A DNA stretch of 64,000 nt from Okapia johnstoni (Eukaryota > Chordata > Mammalia > Artiodactyla > Giraffidae), in assembly GCA_024291935.2 (NCBI GenBank), contig CM044312.1, positions 47,622,001-47,686,000 on the forward strand, in the 5' to 3' direction. Shown piece by piece: positions 33,717-43,369 of the stretch (positions are counted from its first letter, which is position 1; every line of letters starts with the position of its first letter). Below the pieces are notes generated by a model that saw only the letters and a list, made by a program, of their open reading frames with translations, did not search any database and was not told where the DNA came from. The position numbers and the translations under genes were made by a program.

Positions 33717-34112
33717 AGACATTGCCTGAAGACCAACACAGTGCTACACAGTGCTTAGGAAATGAGAGCCTTCGGACTAAGAAGGGCTAGTTACAAAACA
33801 TAATCACTGAATATGTTGACTATAGAAAAAGTTTATAAAAATTGAAAACCCCAAGGAAGTAGCCAAATGTGTTTTGCCTGAAATGGATGCTGAAAACTGG
33901 AGGGTTGGGAGGCTTCTGAAAGGATCAGGAGGAAGAATCCTGGTTCTTACAAGGCCCTTGTCATTACACCCAGCAATGTGTCCTTATTTGCTGGTTTGTT
34001 GCTCAGTAGAACACATTTTCTCAGTCTTTACCTAAAGTAATTCCCCTTCCATCAAAGTTTTTCTCCTTGGCTATAACCAACTGAAAACCTGGACTGGGGA
34101 TCCCATCAGTGC

Positions 34113-34343
34113 CTCAAATATATAAGGGCTATATGCTCAGTCATGTCCAACTCTCTATGACACCATGGACTATAGCCTGCCAGGATCTTCTGCCCATGGA
34201 TTTTTCCAGGAAAGAATATTGGAGTGGGTTGCCATTTCCTCCTCAGGGGATCTTCCCAACCAGGGATCGAACTCACGTCTCCTGCATTGGCAGGCAGATT
34301 CTTTACCTCTAGCGCCACTTGGGAAGCCCTCAAATATATAAGG
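34113..34343 (-). mobile_element. Bov-tA SINE with 15-bp target-site duplication
   Basis: Element at 34128-34328, antisense, flanked by identical CTCAAATATATAAGG copies at 34113-34127 and 34329-34343. Confidence 0.95.
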
Positions 34344-34750
34344 TGCTCGATAAAAGTATATTAAACCATCCTGACATTGGATACACATCAGGCATTGAAA
34401 AAGATTGAACTTGTGCAAATGAAGAAAGCTGGCATGTCATGTAAAAAGAATCACCAGATATCATGAGATTTTTAGGCTAGTGACTACTAGTGATTCAAAG
34501 ATAGCCATGAGGATCACCACCTGCTTTGTTCTGTTTCACCTTTTTGGCCCAGAATCAAGGGGAAGATTCAGGAAACTAGAGTAGATTTCAAAACCCAGAA
34601 TAATAAGATGCATTTGAATAATGAAGTCAGACTAACAATTTAGCCTAAGAAAAAGGTACATCGCTTAGAGAGTTGAAAAACGGAATGAGAGCATTTGCTA
34701 AGCCATCTCAAGATACAAAGTAGGCAGTATTAGGATCACTTAAACAAATA

Positions 34751-34942
34751 GGGGCTTCCCTGGTGGCTCTGTGATAAAGAATTTGCCTGCAATGCAGGAG
34801 ACCCAGGTTCAATCCCTGGGCTGGGAAGATCCTCTAGAGAAGGGAATGGGTACCCACTCCAGTATTCTTGCCTGGAGAATTCCATGGACAGAGGAGCCTG
34901 GCGGGCTACCGTCCATGGGGTTGCAAAAAGTCGAACATGACT
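34751..34942 (+). mobile_element. Bov-tA SINE
   Basis: Starts GGGGCTTCCCTGGTGGCTCT and ends AAGTCGAACATGACTG. Confidence 0.92.
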
Positions 34943-35144
34943 GATCTACCAAACAAAAGGAGAGAAACATAACTCCCCTGCTTGGTATGTGGCAGCAGTC
35001 ATGCAAGCCAACCAACATTTGACGGCAGGGCTGTAAGCTAAGAAGGTAAATCAGAAGAAAGTAATGTGAGGCTTTAAGGCTGCACCTGAAGTGAAGGGAT
35101 GCACCACACGATGCACTGATGCAGCCCAAGATCAGGGAACTGCC

Positions 35145-35275
35145 ACGCTGGGATCACCTGGAGCTGGTTAGAATGCAGAATCGCAGGCTTCACCCCAGAC
35201 CTAACGAACCAGGATCTTCATTTTGATAAGCACCTCTGGTCACTGACAGAGCAGTTAAAGTTTGAAAAGTGCTCT
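35145..35275 (+). repeat. MER5A-like hAT remnant
   Basis: GGGATCACCTGGAGCTGGTT, then GCTTCACCCCAGACCTAACG and a GTTTGAAAAGTGCTC end, in MER5A order. Confidence 0.65.
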
Positions 35276-35942
35276 TTAAAGTAGACCTATTCCAGCTGGT
35301 CGCTTTGATTTGCAGATCTTGGTCATGAAAGAAAGTAAAAGAAAAGGAACCAAAGGGTCTAAGATGACCACATATACTCACTGGCGCTGATACAGGTTTC
35401 TTTTACTTGTAAACACATAGCCTCCAAGGCTTATTTTCAGTTCAGCTTTTTTCTGCTTCTTTTCTGCTGCACTCCAACACTTGCCTCAGACTTTCCTTTC
35501 ATACAATAATACCATTTAGATATACCTTAGGCCTCCAGTCTACGTAAAGGGGAAATACTATCAATATTGATCACTGACTTTAAATTTTTGGTAAAGCAGC
35601 AACCTCATTCTGCTGATAAAACTCACAAGTAAGAAGTTCAACAGTTAGTCAGCCTTTTTCTTGGGAATAAAAAGCCAGCATTTAAAGTTATATCACTCTA
35701 TCGCTTTCTTTTTTACTTTTAAAATGTTTATTTAGTTATAACTAAAATATGTTTGACTTACTATATTGTATAGATTTAAGGTAAATACCATGTTGATTTG
35801 GAATGACTATATATTGTAGTATGACTGCCATTGTACTAGCTATTAGCTCCTTTATCCCATTACTTTTTTTTTTTTGTGGTTGGACTAATTAAGATCTAGT
35901 CTCTTAGCAAGTTTGATGATTATAATACAGTATTATTGTCTC

Positions 35943-36191
35943 TAATCACTATGCAAGGGACTTCCCTGGTGGTCCAGTGGTTAAGAATCCACCTTCCAAT
36001 GCAGGGGAGGTAGGTTCAATCCCTGGTCAAGGACCTAAGATCCCACATGCTGAGGGACAACCAAGTTCATGCACCACAACCAGAGAGAAGCCCAAGGGCC
36101 ACAACGAAAGATCCTGCATGCCACAGTTGAAACACGAAGCAGCCACAAAATAAGTAAATATTTAAAAAGTAAATAAAATAATCACTATGCA
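35943..36191 (+). mobile_element. CHR-2-type SINE with 13-bp target-site duplication
   Basis: Element at 35956-36178, beginning GGGACTTCCCTGGTGGTCC after two A's and ending in an A/T-rich tail. TAATCACTATGCA occurs on both sides (35943-35955 and 36179-36191). Confidence 0.92.
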
Positions 36192-36315
36192 GTGCATTAG
36201 ATCTGCAGGAATTTTTTATGTACTAGTTATAAGTTTGTACCCTTAAATCACATCTCTCCTTTGCTCCCACCGACCCCCAAGTCATGGTAACCACCACTTA
36301 CCCTGTCTTTATGTT

Positions 36316-36575
36316 GTTCATTTTTCAGTCACTAAGTTGTTTTCTGACTCTTTGCAACCCCATGGATTGCAACATGCCAGGCTTCCCTGTCCTTCACTAT
36401 ATCTTGTAGTTTGTTCAAACTCATGTCCATTGAGTCAATAATGCCATCCAACCATCTCATCCTCTACTGCTCTCTCCTCCTCCTGCTCTCAATCTTTCCC
36501 AGCATTAGGATCCTTTCCAATGAGCTGGCTGTTTGCATCAGATGGCCAAACTATTGGCGCTTCAGCTGTCTTTAT
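36316..36575 (-). mobile_element. Bov-B LINE 3'-end fragment
   Basis: Antisense Bov-B tail: TCTTTGCAACCCCATGGATT, ACTCATGTCCATTGAGTCAA and ATCCAACCATCTCATCCTC. Truncated and non-coding. Confidence 0.88.
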
Positions 36576-36883
36576 GAGTTTGGTTTATTAGGATTTCACC
36601 TGTAAGTGAGATCATATGGAATTCACCTTTCTCTGCCTGGTTTATCTCACTGAAATAATGCCCTCAAAGTCCATCCATGTTGTCACAAACATTCCACCAC
36701 TTATTCTATACAAACGCACTTGTGAAAAATCTACTTTCTAGTTGAGATCAGATAGTTTTCTGATTAACAAGCAATCAGGAAAGGTTTCATTATTTTTAAT
36801 TGATCAGTTATCATGACAGAAAAGCCTCCTCTGAGTTCACTGAATTTTTCAGAGCCACTGAGAGATCTAGGAAACACAAAATT

Positions 36884-37055
36884 CAGTGGTTCTCAAAGTG
36901 TGGTCCTGGCACCAGCTTAACAACATCACCTGGGAACCTTTAAGAAATACAAAATCTCAGGCCTCACCTTAGACTTTTTAAACCAGAAACTCTGGGAGTG
37001 AGGTCTGGTTGATGTGCGTCTTTAAAAGCCTTCCAGGTGATTCTGATGCCCACTT
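36884..37055 (+). repeat. MER5A DNA transposon remnant
   Basis: CAGTGGTTCTCAAAGTGTGG, CACCTGGGAACC, AGAAACTCTGGGAGTGAGG and TTCCAGGTGATTCTGATGCC follow the MER5A consensus. Confidence 0.85.
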
Positions 37056-37682
37056 GAATTTTAAAATTACTAATTTAATTTAAGAACAGATAAACCCATC
37101 AGGAAGATAGATCAGGCCAAAAAAAACCCAAGGAGCTTTCACAGAAAAAAAACTAAAACATACTCACAGTAACTATTTCCCACTAGGAGCATGACTCTCA
37201 TCCTCAGAGCCGGCTTAGTCAAAGGCAAAACATGAGGGATTCCATTGAGTCAAGTAGAAATACCTGTTTCCTAGGGTGATTTTAATTGGTGGCAAACATT
37301 CAAATATTCATTTATATGAGGATATTTTTCAAAGCAGACACAGTTTCATAACCAGCTAGCAGCCTAGAAAAGATTGAAAAGGATCCTGGCAATTTCTCTG
37401 GTGGTGCTGTTTGTCTGCTTTTAACGTTTATGAAAAGCTTGCTTCTGGGTCACATCACTTTACTCTCATTAGCGTATACTTTCAGATTACTAAACACTTA
37501 ATAATCGAAGAAAGAGGCTCTTCTGTATCCTATAGTGCATTCAGTTTTTTCAGCTAATGGATAAATTTCCACCCCACCTTCTGAGTGTTCAATTGTCAAA
37601 AGAAGCATTTCAACTTCACTTTGGTTTGCAACAACCAATCCTGCAATTAGCTCATGCTCAGTTCTCCTAGACTGAGCAACTG

Positions 37683-37845
37683 CACTTTCACTTTTCACTT
37701 TCATGCATTGGAGAAGGAAATGGCAACCCACTCCAGTATTATTGCCTGGAGAATCCCAGGGACCGGGGAGCCTGGTGGGCTGCCGTCTATGGGGTCGCAT
37801 GGAGTCGGACACGACTGAAGCGACTTAGCAGCAGCAGCAGCAGCA
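37683..37845 (-). mobile_element. Partial BOV-A2 SINE (one monomer plus linker)
   Basis: The antisense head with (AGC)n at 37828-37845, one complete monomer and the linker with CACTTTCA repeats; the second monomer is missing. Confidence 0.92.
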
Positions 37846-38849
37846 TGTCTCCTAAACCAGGGGTAGCCTAGACACAGGTCAGGACTACATGATTTTTATG
37901 TTCAGGAGTTGATTACACTAGTTAAGAGAGAGGCACTTAAGTAAAGTGCACTATGCTGTAGTATCTGTCTTTATGAAACAGGGAAAACCAACATTTAATA
38001 CCTGCAGTCCTGTTATAAGTTAATCAAATTATTAATATCAGAATGCATGTTAAAAGTAGGTTACTGAGTACATGCCAAGACCCTTCTTCCTCCCTGCTTG
38101 TCTGTTCTGCAGGTCACACAATGCCATGTTATGAAAGCTACCCTTTAAACCTGATAAAATATTTAAGATGTGTCCTGATAGTGTTATGTAAGCAAATACC
38201 AAGAAGAGTCCAGCCATTAGTGAACCTGATCAGGTCAAGTCTCCAAGGATGGGAAAAATAATCCAGTGATGACTGTGGACCTGACCTGCATGGAGAGATT
38301 CCAAAGTGTGGACTCCTGCAAGTTCAGAGCCCAAACACCCCAGACCCTTCTTGAAAAGTGATTCTTTAACTGATTTAATTAGATTCAAGCAGCACTGAAC
38401 CTAGGTAACTTAACTTAAGAAAGAATAAATATTTATGCCTATAGCATTGAAATCGTAAATCACACTAAATGAAACTTTGAGGATTGCAGGATCAGATAAT
38501 TTTATAAGACCTTCTTCTCACTGGTGAACTTCCTCTTTGATTCAGTCCCTTGGCTAGATTAAGGACAATTCCTAAGTCTATAACATAGAACCTAATTAGT
38601 CATGATTTCCTGACCCCAATTCCTAGTGCCATCGAAGCTCCATCACTGTCTTAGTCCATTGTACCCAGTCCCTCACTCAGTGCCTACACGTGCTCTATAA
38701 CAATTTCTTTGTGCATTAATAAATGGACACGCAAATATACAAATATGCAGATATGCAAAGTGGTTCCTTCTTCTCCTTCCCCATCCCAGGCCAGCGTGAT
38801 GCCATAGAGCCCCTGTGCACATTTTGTATGCCTTCACCCTCTTCTCTAA

Positions 38850-39680
38850 TCCCCAGTTCTAATTATTTGGCAAAACCTGATTACTTTGCCTTCATAATAA
38901 AACTTGAATCTACCTCCTCTTCACCACACCCACTTGCCTCCTGTAGAATTCCAGCTTCTCTGAGTAGAGTCACTGCGATGCCCTGCTAACTGGCCTTCTC
39001 TGCTTCCATCCTTGTCCTTGCATGACCCCAATTGCCAACCCACTTCCTTTTTAAAGCACAGATTGCCTCTGCCCTTCCTTCACACATGCAGATACACACA
39101 CACATACCCACACACACATACTCACACACACACACACAATCCTGCCCCAACTCCTACACCTCCAACAGCTCTTCACTGTGAAATAAGCCAAGTCCAGATT
39201 TAGCAACTTGATGCACCCAGATAAGGTTCCCCAGTGTCACTTTAAACTACCCTTTCCTTCCATCTTTCCACATCCTCCTCCCCACCCTCACAGGGCTCCC
39301 ATCACCTTTCCCCACACAGAGTCTGCACCTTCTCCTGGATGACCATGCAGACAGTTCCCTCTGCCAGGAATCCTTCCCCTCTACCCCGAGGGAGCCTGCC
39401 CAGCTCACTCCTCCTCTGAGCCCCAGCTGCTGCTGCCATGCCCCCACACAGCCATTCCCAGATGCTGCAGCCAGAGTGCACCCACCCCACTACCCCGCTC
39501 TCACTGCTTTCATCTTATTCTGATCACCGCGCACTGTGCCTCATATCAATATTTACACGTGCTGTCTCTCCCAGTAGACGATGGCGTCATCAGTATCATG
39601 TTTTACTCCTTTCTATAATCCCATATTGCTTGGCACTCAGTTAATTAGCACTGAGGAAGAGCTGGGAAATGTGTTTGCAT
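38850..39680 (+). repeat. Probable L2 LINE relic with (CA)n tracts
   Basis: Pyrimidine-rich L2-like tail features, including TCCCTCTGCCAGGAATCCTT and TTGGCACTCAGTTAATTAG. A CA-rich stretch lies at 39091-39138. Divergence is high, so the extent is approximate. Confidence 0.5.
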
Positions 39681-39732
39681 ATATGCCATGACTTCTATAT
39701 AGTGTCAGAGATAAACACGTTCTTTCTCCCTC

Positions 39733-39763
39733 ATGCACACACACACACACTCACACACACATT
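39733..39763. repeat. (CA)n microsatellite
   Basis: Short CA run with one CT interruption. Confidence 0.85.
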
Positions 39764-39987
39764 TGGCCCCAAATCAAAATAAAAATTTTACCTACGACTC
39801 TGATATCCACATATCAGAATATTTTGTCAAATGATGTGCAGCCCATGGCCTTTATTTTTCCTCATGTAACTTCCTCAGGCAATTAATAAATTAGTCACAG
39901 GAAGAACATAAAACTTGCAAGCTCCCTGAAAAGCACACAGAGATGGAAATGCACAGCACAGCTCCTCGTTGTATCCCTGGTGAAGGG

Positions 39988-40299
39988 TGCTGACTCCGAG
40001 TTGGGAGAGCCATTCCAGGAGCCCAGCAGAGCTCTCTACCCCAGTCCACACGGGTGTGCTCCTTCTGCTGACTCCGAGTTGGGAGAGCCATTCCAGGAGC
40101 CCAGCAGAGCTCTCTACCCCAGTCCACACGGGTGTGCTCCTTCTGTTGACTCCGAGTTGGGAGAGCCATTCCAGGAGCCCAGCAGAGCTCTCTACCCCAG
40201 TCCACACGGGTGTGCTCCTTCTGCTCACTCTGAGTTGGGAGAGCCATTCCAGGAGCCCAGCAGAGCTCTCTACCCCAGTCCACATGGGTGCGCTCCTTC
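39988..40299. repeat. Four-copy 78-bp tandem repeat (minisatellite)
   Basis: Units start at 39988, 40066, 40144 and 40222, each beginning TGCTGACTCCGAGTTGGG or a close variant and ending CTCCTTC. The copies are nearly identical; the last unit has the most changes. Because 78 is a multiple of three and the unit lacks stops in several frames, parallel ORFs appear on both strands (to 149 codons). There are no spacers, so this is not a CRISPR array. The array ends exactly where the LTR begins. Confidence 0.97.
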
Positions 40300-41062
40300 T
40301 GTTACAGGGAAGAACTGACTCCATGTTGAATCTGTTTCTTTTACTTTAAACTTTGCTTCAGGTTGCCTTTGTTCACTAAAAGGATACTATCTTAGCATAA
40401 TTTCCTGCCTCAGGGAATGCTGCTCCTCTGCCTAAATGTTAAACCAAAAGGCTTTTGTTCAGGTTCCCTTCCACCTGTGGGTGGCTACAGGAAGGAAGAA
40501 ATTAACACATTCCTCCCCTCCCTGAGGCTTGCCATTTTAGGAGATATTTGTAAGATTAGTGGCCATTTTTACTTTACTGCCTCACCTACCCCCCACTCAG
40601 TTCTATAAAAGAAACTGGCATCCAGACTCTGATAAGACGGTTATTTACAGACATTTGTTGTTGTTGTTTTGCAGTCGCTCAGTTGTGTCCCACTCTTTGT
40701 GACCCCATGGATTGCAGCACACCAGGTTTCCCCATCGTGCACCATCTCCCAGAGTTTGCTCAAACTCAGGTTCATTGAGTCAATGATGCTATCTAACCAT
40801 CTCATTCTCTGTCACCCCCTTCTCCTGCCCTCAATCTTTCCCAGAATCAGGGTCTTTTACAATGAGTCAGCTCTTCACATCAGGTGGCCAAAGTATTGGA
40901 GCTTCAGCTTCAGCATCAAGGAATATTCAGGGTTGATTTTGTCTGCCATATTCTTTGTTAGCCAGCTTTCCAAATAAAGTTGTATTTCTTGCCTCAACAC
41001 CTCATCTCACAGATTTATTGTCCTGTCGTGCAATGTGCAGAGACAGCTTGGAGTTGCTAACA
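40300..41062 (+). mobile_element. Solo ERV LTR with nested Bov-B
   Basis: It begins TGTTACAGGG and ends GCTAACA, so it has 5-bp TGTTA/TAACA inverted ends, and it is flanked by CTTC on both sides (40296-40299 and 41063-41066). A TATAAAAG box lies at 40604 and an AATAAAG signal near 40974. A 4-bp duplication is typical of class I (ERV1) integrations. Bov-B (about 40655-40945) interrupts it; without that it is about 470 bp. No viral coding sequence is present. Confidence 0.75.
40655..40945 (-). mobile_element. Bov-B LINE 3' end nested in the LTR
   Basis: Antisense Bov-B: starts with TTGTTGTTGTTGTTTTGCAG, then TCTTTGTGACCCCATGGATT, CTCAGGTTCATTGAGTCAAT and GCTTCAGCATCAAGGAATA. Inserted after the LTR arrived. 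Confidence 0.88.
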
Positions 41063-42468
41063 CTTCTTCCAGTCAAACTGGGTTCCCAGGTTTGCATTTC
41101 AACCCTAACTGTGATTTCATATCTTTGATTCAGTGAGTGGTTTTCTCCCGAATCAGCCATTTTCTGATTCCTACCCAACAGCCGGCCCCGGTATAACAAT
41201 CTTTGCCAGATTAGCCCATGAATTGTTGTTCAAGTTGGGAAGAGCTTCTTAAGTCTCCCCTTGGGTTGACCCTCTTGAATTCCCACAGATGTGGCTGCAG
41301 AGCCCTGCTCAGAGCAGACTACCAGCTTGCCCTTATGATCTGGACATCCTAATCTGTTTACCAACGAGAAAGTACAAACATTTGTCTACATTTTCCTCAA
41401 TTTAGCAAATAAACTCTTCATTCTAGACGCTGAGCAAACCTCCAAGGTGATAAACTGCAGAATGTGATTAAAACACCCCCAAAATTACATTAAAACCCAC
41501 TGAGTAAACATGACATTCAGTCTTAAGGAAAGAAATAGCCACTGGAGAGCTGAGTATGGAATTTTAAAATTACTAAATATAAGACTGAAAATATTTATTT
41601 TCATATTTTTCCTACTCCTATTTTCGAGGTGGAGAAAATTATTTTTCTTCCAGACCATTTCCTCTGTAGAGCTTGTGCTTGGCAACCAGAACAGTTCTAA
41701 TCCTTTGATTGGTAAGAGCTGTTGAAGAGAATGTGTTTAATTAAAATCCTATTTTCTGGAAATAAATACACTAGTTAGCTGCTATTCACAGCTCTTCAAC
41801 TTCTCTCATCAGTAGTGGTAGAAGTTAAAGAAGGTGTGGACTTGGTTCACCCCAGATTCCAAGTAGGAAGAAGTCTTCTTGGCCATAGCCCCAGGTTTTT
41901 CTTTTATTGGTTTTTTCAGTCAACCTACAAGCCCAAGTTCCTGGAATCAGGGTGACATTTATTCATTTATTAAGTCAATCAACATAATTCAACTGAGGCA
42001 AAATTTTTAAAGCATAAAAATCGTAATGTGGAGGTCGTGCCTCAATTCACAGACCATCCATGAGGATGGATAGGTAGCGGAAGAAGAGACTGACAGGTGA
42101 CATTACAGAGATGAACCCAGGGCTGAAGCCCTGAAGAGGCATGGCAATCTGCCTTCTGGGCTTCACACAAGGCAGGGGGGCTTGAGTAGAGGTGACCTGC
42201 ATGGAGACTCCACTTGGCCACAGAGTCCAAAGCAGTAGAATTTATGATAGAAGTTGAACTCTGGATATTGGAATGTAAAATGAAGACTTTATAGGTCATG
42301 ACTTAACAACAACAAAACTTTTATTTTTTTTTTCAGTTTAAAAACATAGATATATTTGTTTAATCATTCTGAAGGAATAAAATCAGTAATACAAAAGTGC
42401 ATGAACAATCATTGAAGTTCCAACAAAAAAAGTTTCTGAAGCATAGCTTTAGGCTTTTGTTTTCCACT

Positions 42469-42697
42469 GTGACAGATTATGGGGCTTCACTGGTGGCTCA
42501 GATGGTAAAGAATCTGCCTACCAATGCAGGAGATGCAAGAGACACAGGTTTGATTCCTGGGGTGGGGAGATCCCCTGGAATAGGAAATGGCACCCCACTT
42601 TAGGACTCATGCCTGGAAAATTCCATGGACAGAGAAGCCTGGTGGGCTACAGTCCATGGGGTCGCAAAGAGTTGGGCACAACTGAGTTACTGAGCAA

Positions 42698-42739
<42 letters not shown>

Positions 42740-42751
42740 GTGACAGATTAT
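42469..42751 (+). mobile_element. Bov-tA SINE with (CA)n tail and 12-bp target-site duplication
   Basis: The element and its tail span 42481-42739. GTGACAGATTAT is repeated exactly at 42469-42480 and 42740-42751. The tail has become a (CA)15 microsatellite at 42701-42731, lying inside the duplication, so it grew from the SINE tail. Confidence 0.95.
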
Positions 42752-42774
42752 AGTTTCTAAAAGTGACAACAGTA

Positions 42775-43345
42775 TGTCCTATTTCACATACCCCTCTGCA
42801 ATGTGATCTTGGTCATCTCTAATTAAGAAGAGGCATCTATATCTATAGTCCTTGAATGCAGATAAGCCCCGGGACTGCTTTCACCAGCAGAACTGCACTG
42901 AAGTAACCTGAGGTTGTTCCAAGTGTAGGCCTTCACTGGCTTGGTTTCTTTCACATCTTACCTTTGAAAGCCAACCCTCATGTAAGAAGTGTGACTCTCC
43001 AGGAGCCCACCACATCATGAAAAGGTCAAGCCACATCCAGCAGGAGAGGCCCTGGAGGATAAGATGCCAGAGGAAAGAGAAAGAGGGAGAGAAAAAGAGA
43101 AAGAGAGAGGAAAAAAAAGATAGAGGAGGAGGAGAAGGAGGGGTGGGGAGAAGCCCAGGGTTCCAGACCCATGAGTGAAGACGCCATCTTGGAAAAGACC
43201 CTTGAGCCCCAGCAGCCCCAGCTGACTTCATGTAGATCAGAGATGAATGGCCCAGCCAATCCCTTTCTGAATGATAACTCACAAAACTGTGAAGCAAAAT
43301 AAAATGGTTGGTTTAAGCCACTAGGTTTGGGAATCACTTACTGAA
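42775..43345 (+). repeat. MLT1 (MaLR) LTR remnant
   Basis: CCCAGCTGACTTCATGTAGA, AGCAAAATAAAATGGTTGGT and TTTAAGCCACTAGGTTTGGG match the 3' part of MLT1 LTRs. It contains a purine tract (43071-43152). ORFs at 42881-43337 are on the other strand of this repeat and are not genes. Confidence 0.75.
43071..43152. repeat. GA-rich purine tract
   Basis: About 82 bases of A and G with only two interruptions, inside the MLT1 remnant. Such tracts can form triplex (H-DNA) structures. Confidence 0.85.
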
Positions 43346-43369
43346 ATACAGAGGTTCTGAGGGGGGTAT

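Larger units (their letters stand above)
25263..43000. other. Intergenic sequence downstream of CREB5, part 1
   Basis: No gene is supported. Gaps between the listed repeats (for example 26765-28070, 28895-29875, 31620-33355, 34945-35140, 35280-35940, 37060-37680, 37846-38850, 41067-42468) are AT-rich unique sequence. ORFs such as 25815-26072 fall in L2 relics or have no recognisable product. In human the next genes downstream (TRIL, CPVL) are far away; neither is visible here. Confidence 0.75.

Noticed and set aside
39988..40299. CRISPR-like array
   Set aside because: Units are directly adjacent with no unique spacers, and the genome is mammalian.
39875..40349. Four parallel ORFs of 112-149 codons on both strands with repeated protein motifs
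   Set aside because: They come from a 78-bp tandem repeat whose period is a multiple of three and which lacks stops; there is no sign of a promoter, splice pattern or known domain.
42881..43337. 138- and 103-codon - strand ORFs
   Set aside because: They lie antisense to an MLT1 LTR relic and its purine tract.
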